Shown here in pieces: positions 7,494 to 14,971 of a stretch of 64,000 nucleotides of DNA. Location of the stretch: positions 1,149,030-1,213,029 of the forward strand of contig NZ_KZ319340.1 in assembly GCF_002744735.1 (NCBI RefSeq), given 5' to 3'. Made by a program: the position numbers and the translations under genes. How positions within the stretch are numbered: position 1 is the stretch's first letter; each line of letters begins with the position of its first letter. The notes under the pieces are model-generated. The model was given only the letters and a program-made list of their open reading frames with translations, made no database searches and was not told the origin of the DNA. The stretch comes from Marinobacter guineae. GTDB taxonomy: Bacteria > Pseudomonadota > Gammaproteobacteria > Pseudomonadales > Oleiphilaceae.

Positions 7494-8492
7494 ATGGTGA
7501 AGAAGAAACGCCCCACATTGCAGGATATTGCCGATCGGGTCGGTGCCACGAAAATGACCGTGAGTCGGTGCCTTCGGGGCGGCGATAATGTGTCCGAGCA
7601 CATGCGAGAGCGGATTTTCGCCGAAGCCGAAGCTCTGGGTTATATCCCGAACCGGGCGCCCGATCTGTTGTCCAAGTCCACCAGCCACGCCATCGGGGTG
7701 TTGCTGCCATCCCTGACCAACCAGGTCTTCGCCGATGTCATCAAGGGCATCGAATCGGTCACCGAGCCAGCCGGCTATCACCTGATGCTGGCCCACTATG
7801 GTTACAGCCGGGAGGTGGAAGAACGAAGTCTGGCGTCGCTTCTGTCGTACAACGTCGACGGCGTTATTCTGTCTGAGAGCCAGCACACTGATCGAACCCT
7901 TCGGATGCTGGGGACCGCCGGCGTTCCGACGGTGGAAATCATGGATACCCACACGCCGCCCTTTGAGCAGGCCGTGGGCTTTGACAACGTACTCGCGGCC
8001 TACGACATGGTGCGGGAAATGATTCGTCGCGGCCGCCGCCGTGTGGTGTACCTGGCGGTCCGGCTGGATGCCCGTACGCTGCAACGCCAGGAAGGTTACA
8101 CCCGGGCGATGGAGGAGCAGGGACTGCCCCCGGTTACGTTGCGAAGCGAACAGCGTTCTTCATTCAGCGTTGGCGCCACATTGCTGGAGCGCATCCTCAC
8201 CGAAGCGCCGGACACCGACGCTATCTTCTGCACCAACGACGACGTGGCCATTGGCGCCTTTTTCGAATGTCAGCGGCGGGGCATTCCAGTGCCCGGGCAG
8301 ATCGCCATCGCCGGCTTCCACGGCCACGATGTTGGCCAGGTAATGGTACCGACACTGGCCAGTGTGATCACGCCGCGGGAGCAGGTGGGCCAGCGAGCAG
8401 CCCAGGCCCTGATCGCTCGCCTTTCCGGGGCTGCTATCGGTGAACGATTCATCGACCTTGGTTATCGGATCGAGCCCGGTGGAACCCTCTAA
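7494..8492 (+). CDS. gntR: LacI family repressor, predicted gluconate regulator GntR
   Basis: 332 residues. The N-terminal helix-turn-helix and hinge are typical of LacI (TLQDIADRVGATKMTVSRCL, residues 8-27), followed by a periplasmic-binding-protein-like effector domain. As last gene of the gluconate operon it probably binds the GntR-type palindrome at 3893-3908 and is released by gluconate or 6-phosphogluconate. I start at ATG 7494 with AGGA at 7484-7487; a TTG at 7476 adds residues that do not belong to the family. The bases 7476-7491 resemble half of the operator (TGTTACC), which might allow weak autoregulation, but the match is poor. Confidence 0.88.
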   Translation: MVKKKRPTLQDIADRVGATKMTVSRCLRGGDNVSEHMRERIFAEAEALGYIPNRAPDLLSKSTSHAIGVLLPSLTNQVFADVIKGIESVTEPAGYHLMLAHYGYSREVEERSLASLLSYNVDGVILSESQHTDRTLRMLGTAGVPTVEIMDTHTPPFEQAVGFDNVLAAYDMVREMIRRGRRRVVYLAVRLDARTLQRQEGYTRAMEEQGLPPVTLRSEQRSSFSVGATLLERILTEAPDTDAIFCTNDDVAIGAFFECQRRGIPVPGQIAIAGFHGHDVGQVMVPTLASVITPREQVGQRAAQALIARLSGAAIGERFIDLGYRIEPGGTL

Positions 8493-8503
8493 ACGGTCTC
8501 CGG

Positions 8504-9127
8504 TTAAACGACTTCCAGCCAGTCCGTCAGTGCCTCCCGGCATTCATCAACGCCGCGTTTTGAGGTCGCAGAGAACATGATCAGGTGTTGCACACAGGTG
8601 AACGCCTCCAGGTTTTTGGCAATACCCATCATGGCGGTTTTGGCCTGGCCAAACTTCAGTTTGTCGGCCTTGGTGGCCAGAATCATCAGCGGAAGGTTGT
8701 TATGCTCGCACCATTCCACCATCATTTGGTCGAAATCGGTCAACGGGTGGCGGATATCCATCACCAGAACCAGTCCACGCAGGCAGCGACGGTCGTTCAG
8801 GTAATGCCCCAGATGTTTTTGCCAGTCATCCTTCATGTCTCTGGAGACCTTGGCATAACCATACCCGGGCAGATCCACCAGGCGACACTGCTCCCGGTTG
8901 AGGGAGAAGAAGTTGATCAGGCGGGTGCGGCCGGGGGTTTTGCTGGTTCTCGCGAGTTTGCCATTCACGGTAATGGCGTTGAGTGCGCTGGACTTGCCGG
9001 CGTTGGAGCGGCCAGCAAAGGCAACTTCCGCGCCGATGTCCGGTGGGCATTCGTCCAGACGGGAGGCGCTGACCAGGAAACGGGCGCTGTTAAAAGAGAC
9101 GGTTTTTTGAGTCAGATCAGGGTCCAC
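8504..9127 (-). CDS. engB: Ribosome biogenesis GTP-binding protein EngB/YihA
   Basis: TRAFAC-class GTPase needed for late 50S ribosome assembly and normal division. 207 residues. The G1 motif is [10 protein letters not shown] (about residues 35-44), G3 is DLPGYG, and G4 is TKADK, which together identify EngB. The start codon is GTG (complement of 9125-9127), preceded on the minus strand by an AAGGAAAG site. It is convergent with the LacI-type gene, separated by 11 bases, and divergent from cytochrome c4, a neighbourhood usual in Pseudomonas-like genomes. Confidence 0.93.
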   Translation of the reverse strand: MDPDLTQKTVSFNSARFLVSASRLDECPPDIGAEVAFAGRSNAGKSSALNAITVNGKLARTSKTPGRTRLINFFSLNREQCRLVDLPGYGYAKVSRDMKDDWQKHLGHYLNDRRCLRGLVLVMDIRHPLTDFDQMMVEWCEHNNLPLMILATKADKLKFGQAKTAMMGIAKNLEAFTCVQHLIMFSATSKRGVDECREALTDWLEVV

Positions 9128-9148
9128 AGCGGTTGGCTTTCCTTTGGA

Positions 9149-9176
9149 TTTCAGTTATCAGGGATTAATGTATAAT
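9149..9176 (+). promoter_or_regulatory. Candidate sigma-70 promoter for cytochrome c4
   Basis: A perfect TATAAT box lies at 9171-9176, with a weak TTTCAG at 9149-9154 spaced 16 bases away. It precedes cytochrome c4 by a leader of about 125 bases that contains a GC-rich self-complementary stretch (GCGCGCTGCGCGC near 9196). The strong -10 supports it; the -35 is poor. Confidence 0.5.
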
Positions 9177-9303
9177 GCTACACCAATTCCGGGCGGCGCG
9201 CTGCGCGCGACCGCTGTCAGCCCCGGTTTTGAGCCTGACTGGTCAGCGCCTGCCGGCTGCACAACGAAGAATACCCTTAAAAGATGAGAGAAGCGGAGCG
9301 AGC

Positions 9304-9912
9304 ATGAAAAAACTGATCGCAGGAGTTGTTCTCGGTGTTGCCCTTACAGCGGTGGCTCACGGGGCAGGAGATCCTCAGGCAGGCGAACAGAACGCAGCAG
9401 TATGTGCCGGTTGTCATGGCCAGGGTGGCCAGAAGCCGATTATGGGTGTTTACCCGAAGCTGTCCGGTCTGGGCGAAAAGTATCTTTATAACCAGCTGGT
9501 GGCCATCAAGGCGGGTGATCGAGTCATTCCGGAAATGACCGGCCTGCTGGATAACCGGTCAGAACAGGAACTGCTGGATCTGGCAGCCTATTTTGACAAT
9601 CAGGACATGATTGTCAGCCAGGCAAATCCGGATCTGGTTGATGAGGGCGCGGCACTGTACCGTGGTGGCAACATGGCCACTGGTGTTCCGGCCTGTGCCG
9701 GTTGTCATAATCCTCGGGGCAGCGGCAACGAGCCAGGTGGTTACCCGGCTCTGGGTGGCCAGAACGCCGAGTACGTGACCAAACAGCTCAAAGCATACCG
9801 TGACGGCGCCCGCAACGCCGGTGCCAATGCTGCCATCATGATGGATGTGGCGTCAAAGCTGACGGACGCTGAAATCGAAGCGGTTTCCAGCTACATTTCC
9901 GGTCTGAACTGA
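9304..9912 (+). CDS. Diheme cytochrome c4
   Basis: Periplasmic electron carrier to terminal oxidases. 202 residues with a signal peptide (about 1-20) and two homologous class I cytochrome domains, each with a CAGCH heme site (residues 34-38 and 131-135) and distal methionine candidates. The tandem layout and length are diagnostic of cytochrome c4. I use the ATG at 9304, preceded by GCGGAG; the open frame extends upstream to 9175 but that part is leader sequence. A strong terminator follows at 9929-9957, and the dsbA gene comes next, the usual order beside engB in pseudomonads. Confidence 0.93.
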   Translation: MKKLIAGVVLGVALTAVAHGAGDPQAGEQNAAVCAGCHGQGGQKPIMGVYPKLSGLGEKYLYNQLVAIKAGDRVIPEMTGLLDNRSEQELLDLAAYFDNQDMIVSQANPDLVDEGAALYRGGNMATGVPACAGCHNPRGSGNEPGGYPALGGQNAEYVTKQLKAYRDGARNAGANAAIMMDVASKLTDAEIEAVSSYISGLN

Positions 9913-9928
9913 TCCACTGGGTGTGCGC

Positions 9929-9957
9929 AAAAAACCCCGCCTCGTGCGGGGTTTTTT
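9929..9957 (+). terminator. Rho-independent terminator after cytochrome c4
   Basis: CCCCGC (9935-9940) and GCGGGG (9946-9951) form a stem around CTCGT, flanked by A and T runs that extend the stem and give six T after it. The A run on the other side makes it symmetric, but the only gene ending here is on the plus strand. Confidence 0.9.
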
Positions 9958-10054
9958 GTCCCTTTCGATACTGTAACTGCAGGCGTGTGGAACTAATCGG
10001 GTTCGCTGGGTCATAATCCTTCTATAACGACATTCAAATAACCGGAGATTTTCC

Positions 10055-10690
10055 ATGTTTCGATCTTTCAGAACCGCCTTCCTGCTTCTATTGGTTCTGT
10101 CTGTGTCTGGCTTCGCCAGTGCAGCAGAGTGGAAGGAAGGTACGCATTACGAGCGTCTGGATACACCTGTGCCTACAAACAGTCAGTCAGGGGTCGAGGT
10201 GGCGGAAGTATTCTGGTACGGCTGCCCGCATTGCTACAACTTCAAGCCACTGATTGAGAACTGGGAGGCCAATGCGCCGGATTACGTCAATTTTGTCAAA
10301 ATTCCTGCTGCTCTCGGGCGGAGCTGGGAGCCCCATGCCTATGCCTTCTATGCCCTGCAGGCCATGGGTGAGCTGGACAAGGTTCACGATGCCCTGTTTG
10401 ATGCCCTCGCCGGCGAGCGCCGCCCGCTGAATACGCCGGAAGCCCTGGCTGATTTCGTTGCGGAGTACGGTGTGGATCGGGACGAGTTTCTTACCAATTA
10501 CAAAAGCTTTGGCGTGAATGCATTGATGCAGAAGGCCCAGGCCAAGATCCGTGGTGCGCGGGTCACCGGAACACCGACTATGCTGGTAAATGGCAAGTAC
10601 AGGACCAGTGCATCCCTGGCCGGCAGCCATGAAGCTGTCCTGGAAGTGCTGGACTACCTTGTTGCCAAAGAGCACGAGGGCGCCGAATAG
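10055..10690 (+). CDS. dsbA: Periplasmic thiol:disulfide oxidoreductase DsbA
   Basis: Introduces disulfide bonds into exported proteins and is re-oxidised by DsbB. 211 residues with a signal peptide (about 1-23) and a thioredoxin fold with an inserted helical domain. The active site is CPHC (Cys57 and Cys60) in FWYGCPHCYNF, and the cis-proline loop is VTGTPTM. Position after engB and cytochrome c4 matches Pseudomonas-like genomes. One client encoded in this window is LptD (55775-58159), which has the four cysteines expected for disulfide-dependent maturation. Confidence 0.95.
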   Translation: MFRSFRTAFLLLLVLSVSGFASAAEWKEGTHYERLDTPVPTNSQSGVEVAEVFWYGCPHCYNFKPLIENWEANAPDYVNFVKIPAALGRSWEPHAYAFYALQAMGELDKVHDALFDALAGERRPLNTPEALADFVAEYGVDRDEFLTNYKSFGVNALMQKAQAKIRGARVTGTPTMLVNGKYRTSASLAGSHEAVLEVLDYLVAKEHEGAE

Positions 10691-10752
10691 GGCCTCATTA
10701 TTTGGACTGAAGCCCGAATACCGAGGGCAGCTGGCTGGTTGAGACCGCCATT

Positions 10753-11613
10753 ATGTACAAGCATATCCGAAAGCAGTTGAATGGCATCCTGCGGCCTTCC
10801 GGCGGGCCCCGGGGTGCCTGTTCCGGAACCGAACATGTGCCGGAATTCGAACCACACCGTTACATTCGCCTGCTGACCTTCAACATTCAGGTGGGTATCA
10901 ATACCTCCTCTTACCGTCATTACCTTACCCGTAGCTGGCAGCATTTCCTGCCCCACCGAAACCGCATCGAGAACCTGGATCGCATTGCGTCATTGCTGCG
11001 TAACTACGATGTGGTGGCCTTGCAGGAATGCGACGGTGGCAGTCTTCGCAGCGGCTACATCAATCAGGTGCAGTATTTGGCCGAGGCGGCAGGCATTCCT
11101 TACTGGCATCAGCAGTTGAACCGCAATCTCGGCCAGATCGCCCAGCACAGTAACGGTCTGCTCAGCCGATATCGGCCGCTGGATGTGACCGAGCACAAAC
11201 TACCGGGGCTGATACCAGGCCGAGGCGCCATCATTGCCCGCTATGGAACCGAGCATGATCCGCTGGTGCTGGTGTTAATGCACCTTTCCCTGAGTAAGGC
11301 GGCCCAGCAACGACAGTTGGGCTATATCCGGGAGCTGATTGCGGACTACCAGCATGTGGTTCTTATGGGGGACATGAATGCCCACGCTGAACACTTGCTG
11401 ACTCAGACACCTCTGAAAGAGACCAATCTGGTGCCTCTGCCGGATACCGCCCACAGTTTCCCCAGTTGGCGACCGGAGAAGGCCCTGGATCATATTCTGG
11501 TGAGCCCGTCCCTGGAAATCCGGCGCGCGGAGGTGGTCAGTTATCCGATGTCGGATCATCTTCCCATCGCTATGGATGTGGCGTTGCCGGAGGGGTATCT
11601 GGAGAAATTCTGA
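10753..11613 (+). CDS. Endonuclease/exonuclease/phosphatase family protein
   Basis: 286 residues of the EEP fold. Seen are the metal-binding and catalytic motifs in order: LTFNIQVG (about 38-45), ALQECDGG with the metal-binding glutamate (about 94-101), LMGDMNAH (about 203-210), and the closing SDHLPI with its catalytic histidine (about 268-273). No clear signal peptide. Members cleave phosphodiesters in DNA, RNA, lipids or phosphoinositides, so the substrate is open. It follows dsbA by 62 bases and ends at a symmetric terminator shared with rpmG. Pseudomonas-like genomes carry an EEP gene at the same place. Confidence 0.88.
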   Translation: MYKHIRKQLNGILRPSGGPRGACSGTEHVPEFEPHRYIRLLTFNIQVGINTSSYRHYLTRSWQHFLPHRNRIENLDRIASLLRNYDVVALQECDGGSLRSGYINQVQYLAEAAGIPYWHQQLNRNLGQIAQHSNGLLSRYRPLDVTEHKLPGLIPGRGAIIARYGTEHDPLVLVLMHLSLSKAAQQRQLGYIRELIADYQHVVLMGDMNAHAEHLLTQTPLKETNLVPLPDTAHSFPSWRPEKALDHILVSPSLEIRRAEVVSYPMSDHLPIAMDVALPEGYLEKF

Positions 11614-11627
11614 GGGAGGTTATAAGC

Positions 11628-11667
11628 CCACAAAAAAGCCCGGCACATCGACCGGGCTTTTTTGTGG
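11628..11667. terminator. Bidirectional terminator between EEP protein and rpmG
   Basis: A perfect 16-bp stem (11628-11643 against 11652-11667) with GCCCGG at its core and A6/T6 on the flanks. It gives a T run on both strands and so can terminate the EEP gene from the left and rpmB-rpmG from the right. Confidence 0.92.
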
Positions 11668-11682
11668 ATGCCGGATCAGGAT

Positions 11683-11838
11683 TTACTTGATCTTGGCTTC
11701 CTTGTACGCAACGTGCTTGCGGACAACCGGATCGTACTTTTTGATCTCGATTTTTTCCGGAGTGTTACGCTTGTTCTTTTTGGTCGTGTAGAAGTGACCA
11801 GTGCCTGCTGATGATACCAGCTTGATTTTCTCGCGCAT
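11683..11838 (-). CDS. rpmG: 50S ribosomal protein L33
   Basis: 51 residues, basic, starting [19 protein letters not shown] and containing [17 protein letters not shown], which is plainly L33. Lacks the zinc-binding cysteine pairs of some homologues, so it is the cysteine-free form. It lies 11 bases downstream of rpmB in the usual rpmB-rpmG operon, and ends at the bidirectional terminator. The gene is short and easily missed because its frame is below common length cut-offs. Confidence 0.97.
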   Translation of the reverse strand: MREKIKLVSSAGTGHFYTTKKNKRNTPEKIEIKKYDPVVRKHVAYKEAKIK

Positions 11839-11849
11839 GATGCGGCTCC

Positions 11850-12086
11850 TTAAAATTTCTCGCCGCGGGCACGAAGATCGGCCAGCACAGCGTCAATGCC
11901 TTTTTTATCGATGATGCGCATTCCCTTGGTGGATACACGCAGCTTCACGAAACGCTTCTCGGTTTCAACCCAGAAACGATGGTTCTGCAGATTCGGCAGA
12001 AAACGACGACGAGTGTGGTTCATCGCATGGGATACGTTGTTACCGGATACCGGACGCTTACCGGTAACCTGACAAACTCTGGACAT
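11850..12086 (-). CDS. rpmB: 50S ribosomal protein L28
   Basis: 78 residues starting [20 protein letters not shown], the standard L28 N-terminus, followed by a basic middle ([17 protein letters not shown]). The start at the ATG complementary to 12084-12086 gives the family length; the frame is open further upstream but those residues are not part of L28. First gene of rpmB-rpmG. The GTTACCGGA stretches around 12040-12065 are coding sequence and not an operator. Confidence 0.97.
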   Translation of the reverse strand: MSRVCQVTGKRPVSGNNVSHAMNHTRRRFLPNLQNHRFWVETEKRFVKLRVSTKGMRIIDKKGIDAVLADLRARGEKF

Positions 12087-12314
12087 ACTTGCCTCCGACC
12101 TGAGCAATGGTCTCAATAATACGAATTCGTTTTTAATGCGTCTCTGGTTGCTAGGGAACTGTCAGGCTCCCATTCGCGCCTCTAAACTGAAGGCTGCTCG
12201 CCAGACGCCGCCAGAAAGGGACGCTTTTATACCAGAACCCGCCCCCCAACGCAAAAAATTGTTGGGAATTTGGCCAATTTTCTGGCATTGACGTTCACTA
12301 TCTCACGCCAGGCT

Positions 12315-12989
12315 TTACATCAAACCCCGTTCAGCCAGAGATATTACCTCACCGTGGCCCACAACCATATGGTCAAGAACCCTGATATCCACCAGACCAA
12401 GGGCTTCCTTAAGGCGTCGGGTCAGGGAAATGTCGGCCTGGCTGGGCTCTGCTACGCCCGATGGGTGGTTATGTGCGAAAATAACCGCCGCTGCGTTGTC
12501 CTCCAACGCCTGTCGCACCACCTCCCGGGGATACACGGCGGCGCCGTCGATGGTGCCCCGGAACAGTTCCCGGTACTGGATGACCCGGTGGCGGTTGTCG
12601 AGGAACAGGCCGGCAAATACCTCGTGAGGGTAGGTGCCCAGGCGACTGGTCAGAAACCGGCGGGTGTCTTCCGGCGAGCGCAGAGGATCGCCCTGGCGAA
12701 GTGGTTCGTCCATGACCCGGCGGGCCATTTCCATCGCCGCCTGAACTTGGGCGTATTTGGCGGTTCCCAGGCCTTTTACCTCACAGAACTGGCGGCGGGA
12801 GGCCGTCAACAGGCCCCGAAGCCCGGAAAATTCATCAACCAGGTAGCGGGCCAGTGACATGACCGGCATGCCGGTGGTCCCGGTGCGAAGAAAAATGGCG
12901 AGTAGTTCGGCATCGGAGAGGGTTTGCGCGCCATGGGCGAGCAGGCGCTCCCTCGGACGTTCGTCCGTGGGCCAGGCGGGGTCTGTCAT
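12315..12989 (-). CDS. radC: RadC family JAB-domain protein
   Basis: About 224 residues from an ATG start at [17 protein letters not shown]. An N-terminal helix-hairpin-helix-like region (about 1-90) is followed by the MPN/JAB metalloprotease-like domain with the metal-binding pattern [14 protein letters not shown] (His-x-His ... Asp). RadC was once thought to be a repair protein, but its molecular role is not settled. It is divergent from coaBC, its usual neighbour. An upstream GTG at 13034 would add about 15 residues; I prefer the ATG because it gives the common family N-terminus. Confidence 0.93.
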   Translation of the reverse strand: MTDPAWPTDERPRERLLAHGAQTLSDAELLAIFLRTGTTGMPVMSLARYLVDEFSGLRGLLTASRRQFCEVKGLGTAKYAQVQAAMEMARRVMDEPLRQGDPLRSPEDTRRFLTSRLGTYPHEVFAGLFLDNRHRVIQYRELFRGTIDGAAVYPREVVRQALEDNAAAVIFAHNHPSGVAEPSQADISLTRRLKEALGLVDIRVLDHMVVGHGEVISLAERGLM

Positions 12990-13061
12990 ATGGGCTTCCT
13001 TGCATTGGGTTTTGTGATCGGGTGCTTCCTGCACCGAGACAGTGGTCTCAGGGTTACAAAG

Positions 13062-13079
13062 GTTACTTTAAAAAGTAAC
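13062..13079. promoter_or_regulatory. Palindrome in the radC-coaBC gap, possible operator
   Basis: GTTACTTT and AAAGTAAC form a perfect 8-bp inverted repeat around AA. A further GTTAC occurs at 13053. The site lies between divergent radC and coaBC and could overlap their promoters. No cognate regulator is recognisable nearby. Confidence 0.35.
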
Positions 13080-13174
13080 AATCGGTAAACGTATGTTCAG
13101 TGTCTGCGGGCTGTCGGTGCCGCCGGAGCATGCTATCTTATAAGCCTTTCTTTTTATGTGGAAACGGAGCCCCT

Positions 13175-14374
13175 ATGGCCGCCAGACGAATCCTTTTGGG
13201 AGTGACCGGTGGTATCGCCGCCTACAAGAGTGCCGAACTGGTGCGCCTGCTGAAGAAAGCGGGGCATGAGGTCAGGGTGGTCATGACCCGTGGCGCCGAA
13301 GCCTTTGTGACACCGCTGACGTTCCAGGCGCTCAGTGGCGAGCCGGTACGTACCTCCCTGCTGGATCCCGAGGCAGAAGCGGGCATGGGTCATATTGAGT
13401 TGGCCAAATGGGCCGATCAGTTGATCGTCGCCCCGGCGTCCGCGGATTTCATCGCCCGCTTTGCCCAGGGTATGGCAGACGATCTGCTCACCACCGTGTG
13501 TTGCGCAACCGAGGCGCCCATCGCGGTGGTGCCGGCGATGAACCAGGCCATGTGGGGCAATGCCCGCACCCAGAGAAATATCCGGCTGCTTGAGGAAGAT
13601 CCGCAGGTTGAGGTGTGGGGCCCCGATCAGGGCGAGCAGGCCTGTGGCGATACTGGTCCCGGCCGGATGCTGGAGCCTGAGTCGATCCTTGGTCTTCTGG
13701 ACGCCGGAAACGGTACAGCGCTGACCGGCAAGCGGGTGGTAATCACTGCAGGTCCCACTCGCGAACCCATTGATCCGGTCCGTTACATCAGTAACCACAG
13801 CTCCGGAAAAATGGGCTACGCCCTGGCCAGCGCAGCCCGTGCCGCGGGTGCCCATGTGGTTCTGGTCAGCGGTCCGGTTACCCTTCCTGCACCTGCTGGA
13901 GTAGAGGTGCGCGGTGTGTTAACGGCACAGGATATGTTGCGCGAAGCCTCCCGGGCGGTGGATGAGGGGTGTGACCTGTTTATTGCTACCGCGGCGGTGG
14001 CCGACTACCGGCCGGAAAACTGCGCGGGCGACAAGATCAAGAAATCCAGTGAAGCCATGTCGCTCTCGCTGGTACGCAATCCCGATACCCTGGCGACGAT
14101 CGCCGGGCGTACCGATGCACCGTTTACCGTGGGCTTCGCAGCGGAGACAGCCGATGTCGAGCGCTATGCCACCGAGAAAATGCAACGCAAAAAGCTCAAC
14201 ATGATCGTGGCCAATGATGTCTCGGCTCCCGGCTTGGGTTTCAACAGTGACAATAACGCGGTAACGGTGTTCTGGCCCGGCGGTAATGAGTCTATGGGGC
14301 CAGACAGTAAAACGAACATTGCCCGGCGTCTCATGGCAATGATTGGCGACCATCTTGGCGAGGTTGCCCGCTGA
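13175..14374 (+). CDS. coaBC: Bifunctional phosphopantothenoylcysteine synthetase/decarboxylase
   Basis: Joins 4'-phosphopantothenate to cysteine with CTP and decarboxylates the product to 4'-phosphopantetheine in coenzyme A synthesis. 399 residues. The N-terminal flavoprotein CoaC part begins RILLGVTGGIAAYKSAELVR, and contains the PAMNQAMW substrate motif and a cysteine in the ACGDTGPGRM loop. The C-terminal CoaB part shows ITAGPTREPIDPVRYISN and the KxKK-type site (DKIKKSSE). I use ATG 13175, with ACGGAG upstream; the frame is open from 13100. Followed by dut, the conserved order. Confidence 0.96.
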   Translation: MAARRILLGVTGGIAAYKSAELVRLLKKAGHEVRVVMTRGAEAFVTPLTFQALSGEPVRTSLLDPEAEAGMGHIELAKWADQLIVAPASADFIARFAQGMADDLLTTVCCATEAPIAVVPAMNQAMWGNARTQRNIRLLEEDPQVEVWGPDQGEQACGDTGPGRMLEPESILGLLDAGNGTALTGKRVVITAGPTREPIDPVRYISNHSSGKMGYALASAARAAGAHVVLVSGPVTLPAPAGVEVRGVLTAQDMLREASRAVDEGCDLFIATAAVADYRPENCAGDKIKKSSEAMSLSLVRNPDTLATIAGRTDAPFTVGFAAETADVERYATEKMQRKKLNMIVANDVSAPGLGFNSDNNAVTVFWPGGNESMGPDSKTNIARRLMAMIGDHLGEVAR

Positions 14375-14414
14375 TACAGTGTCGGGCACGAGCTCTCAAT
14401 AAACAGGATCTTTC

Positions 14415-14876
14415 ATGAGCAGGAAAAATCTTCAGGTACGCATTCTGGATGACCGAATTGGCAACCAGATACCCTTTCCCGAGTATGCCACCGAAGGATC
14501 TGCGGGCCTTGATCTGCGGGCTTGTCTTGATGAGCCGCTGACTCTGGAGCCGGGCGATACGCAGCTGATCAGAACCGGGCTTTCTATTCACATTGCTGAC
14601 CCGTCTCTGGCGGCCATGATCCTGCCCCGCAGCGGTCTTGGCCACAAGCACGGGATTGTGCTGGGCAACCTCGTGGGGCTGATTGATTCCGATTACCAGG
14701 GTGAACTGATGGTTTCCTGCTGGAACCGTGGGCGCACCAGCTTTACCGTGGATGTCGGCGAGCGGCTGGCACAGCTGGTGCTGGTTCCGGTGGTTCAGGC
14801 CGATTTTGAAGTGGTTGCCGAGTTCGACACCAGTGTTCGGGGAGAGGGCGGCTTTGGTTCCACCGGCACCCGGTGA
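14415..14876 (+). CDS. dut: Deoxyuridine 5'-triphosphate nucleotidohydrolase (dUTPase)
   Basis: Hydrolyses dUTP to dUMP and pyrophosphate, keeping uracil out of DNA and feeding thymidylate synthesis. 153 residues with the trimeric dUTPase motifs in order: AGLDLRA (1), [10 protein letters not shown] (2), [15 protein letters not shown] (3), [11 protein letters not shown] (4) and the C-terminal glycine-rich [10 protein letters not shown] (5) that closes over the active site. Lies 40 bases after coaBC and 95 before algC, the conserved coaBC-dut-algC order of pseudomonads. Confidence 0.97.
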   Translation: MSRKNLQVRILDDRIGNQIPFPEYATEGSAGLDLRACLDEPLTLEPGDTQLIRTGLSIHIADPSLAAMILPRSGLGHKHGIVLGNLVGLIDSDYQGELMVSCWNRGRTSFTVDVGERLAQLVLVPVVQADFEVVAEFDTSVRGEGGFGSTGTR

Positions 14877-14971
14877 TTGGGAAGCCGGCCACGCAGAGTG
14901 GGACGCCGGCGTCTATACTTTGCGGATAACTGCTTGTCCAGAACCATAAAATTACAACTGCAGGATGGACT

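Noticed and set aside
12030-12070. GTTACCGGATACC and GGTAACC stretches resembling the GntR operator
   Set aside because: They lie in the rpmB coding sequence (codons for [10 protein letters not shown]) and lack the full palindrome.
12255-12281. AAAATTG/CAATTTT repeat downstream of radC
   Set aside because: Only 7 A/T-rich pairs with a 13-base loop and no T run; chance is likely.
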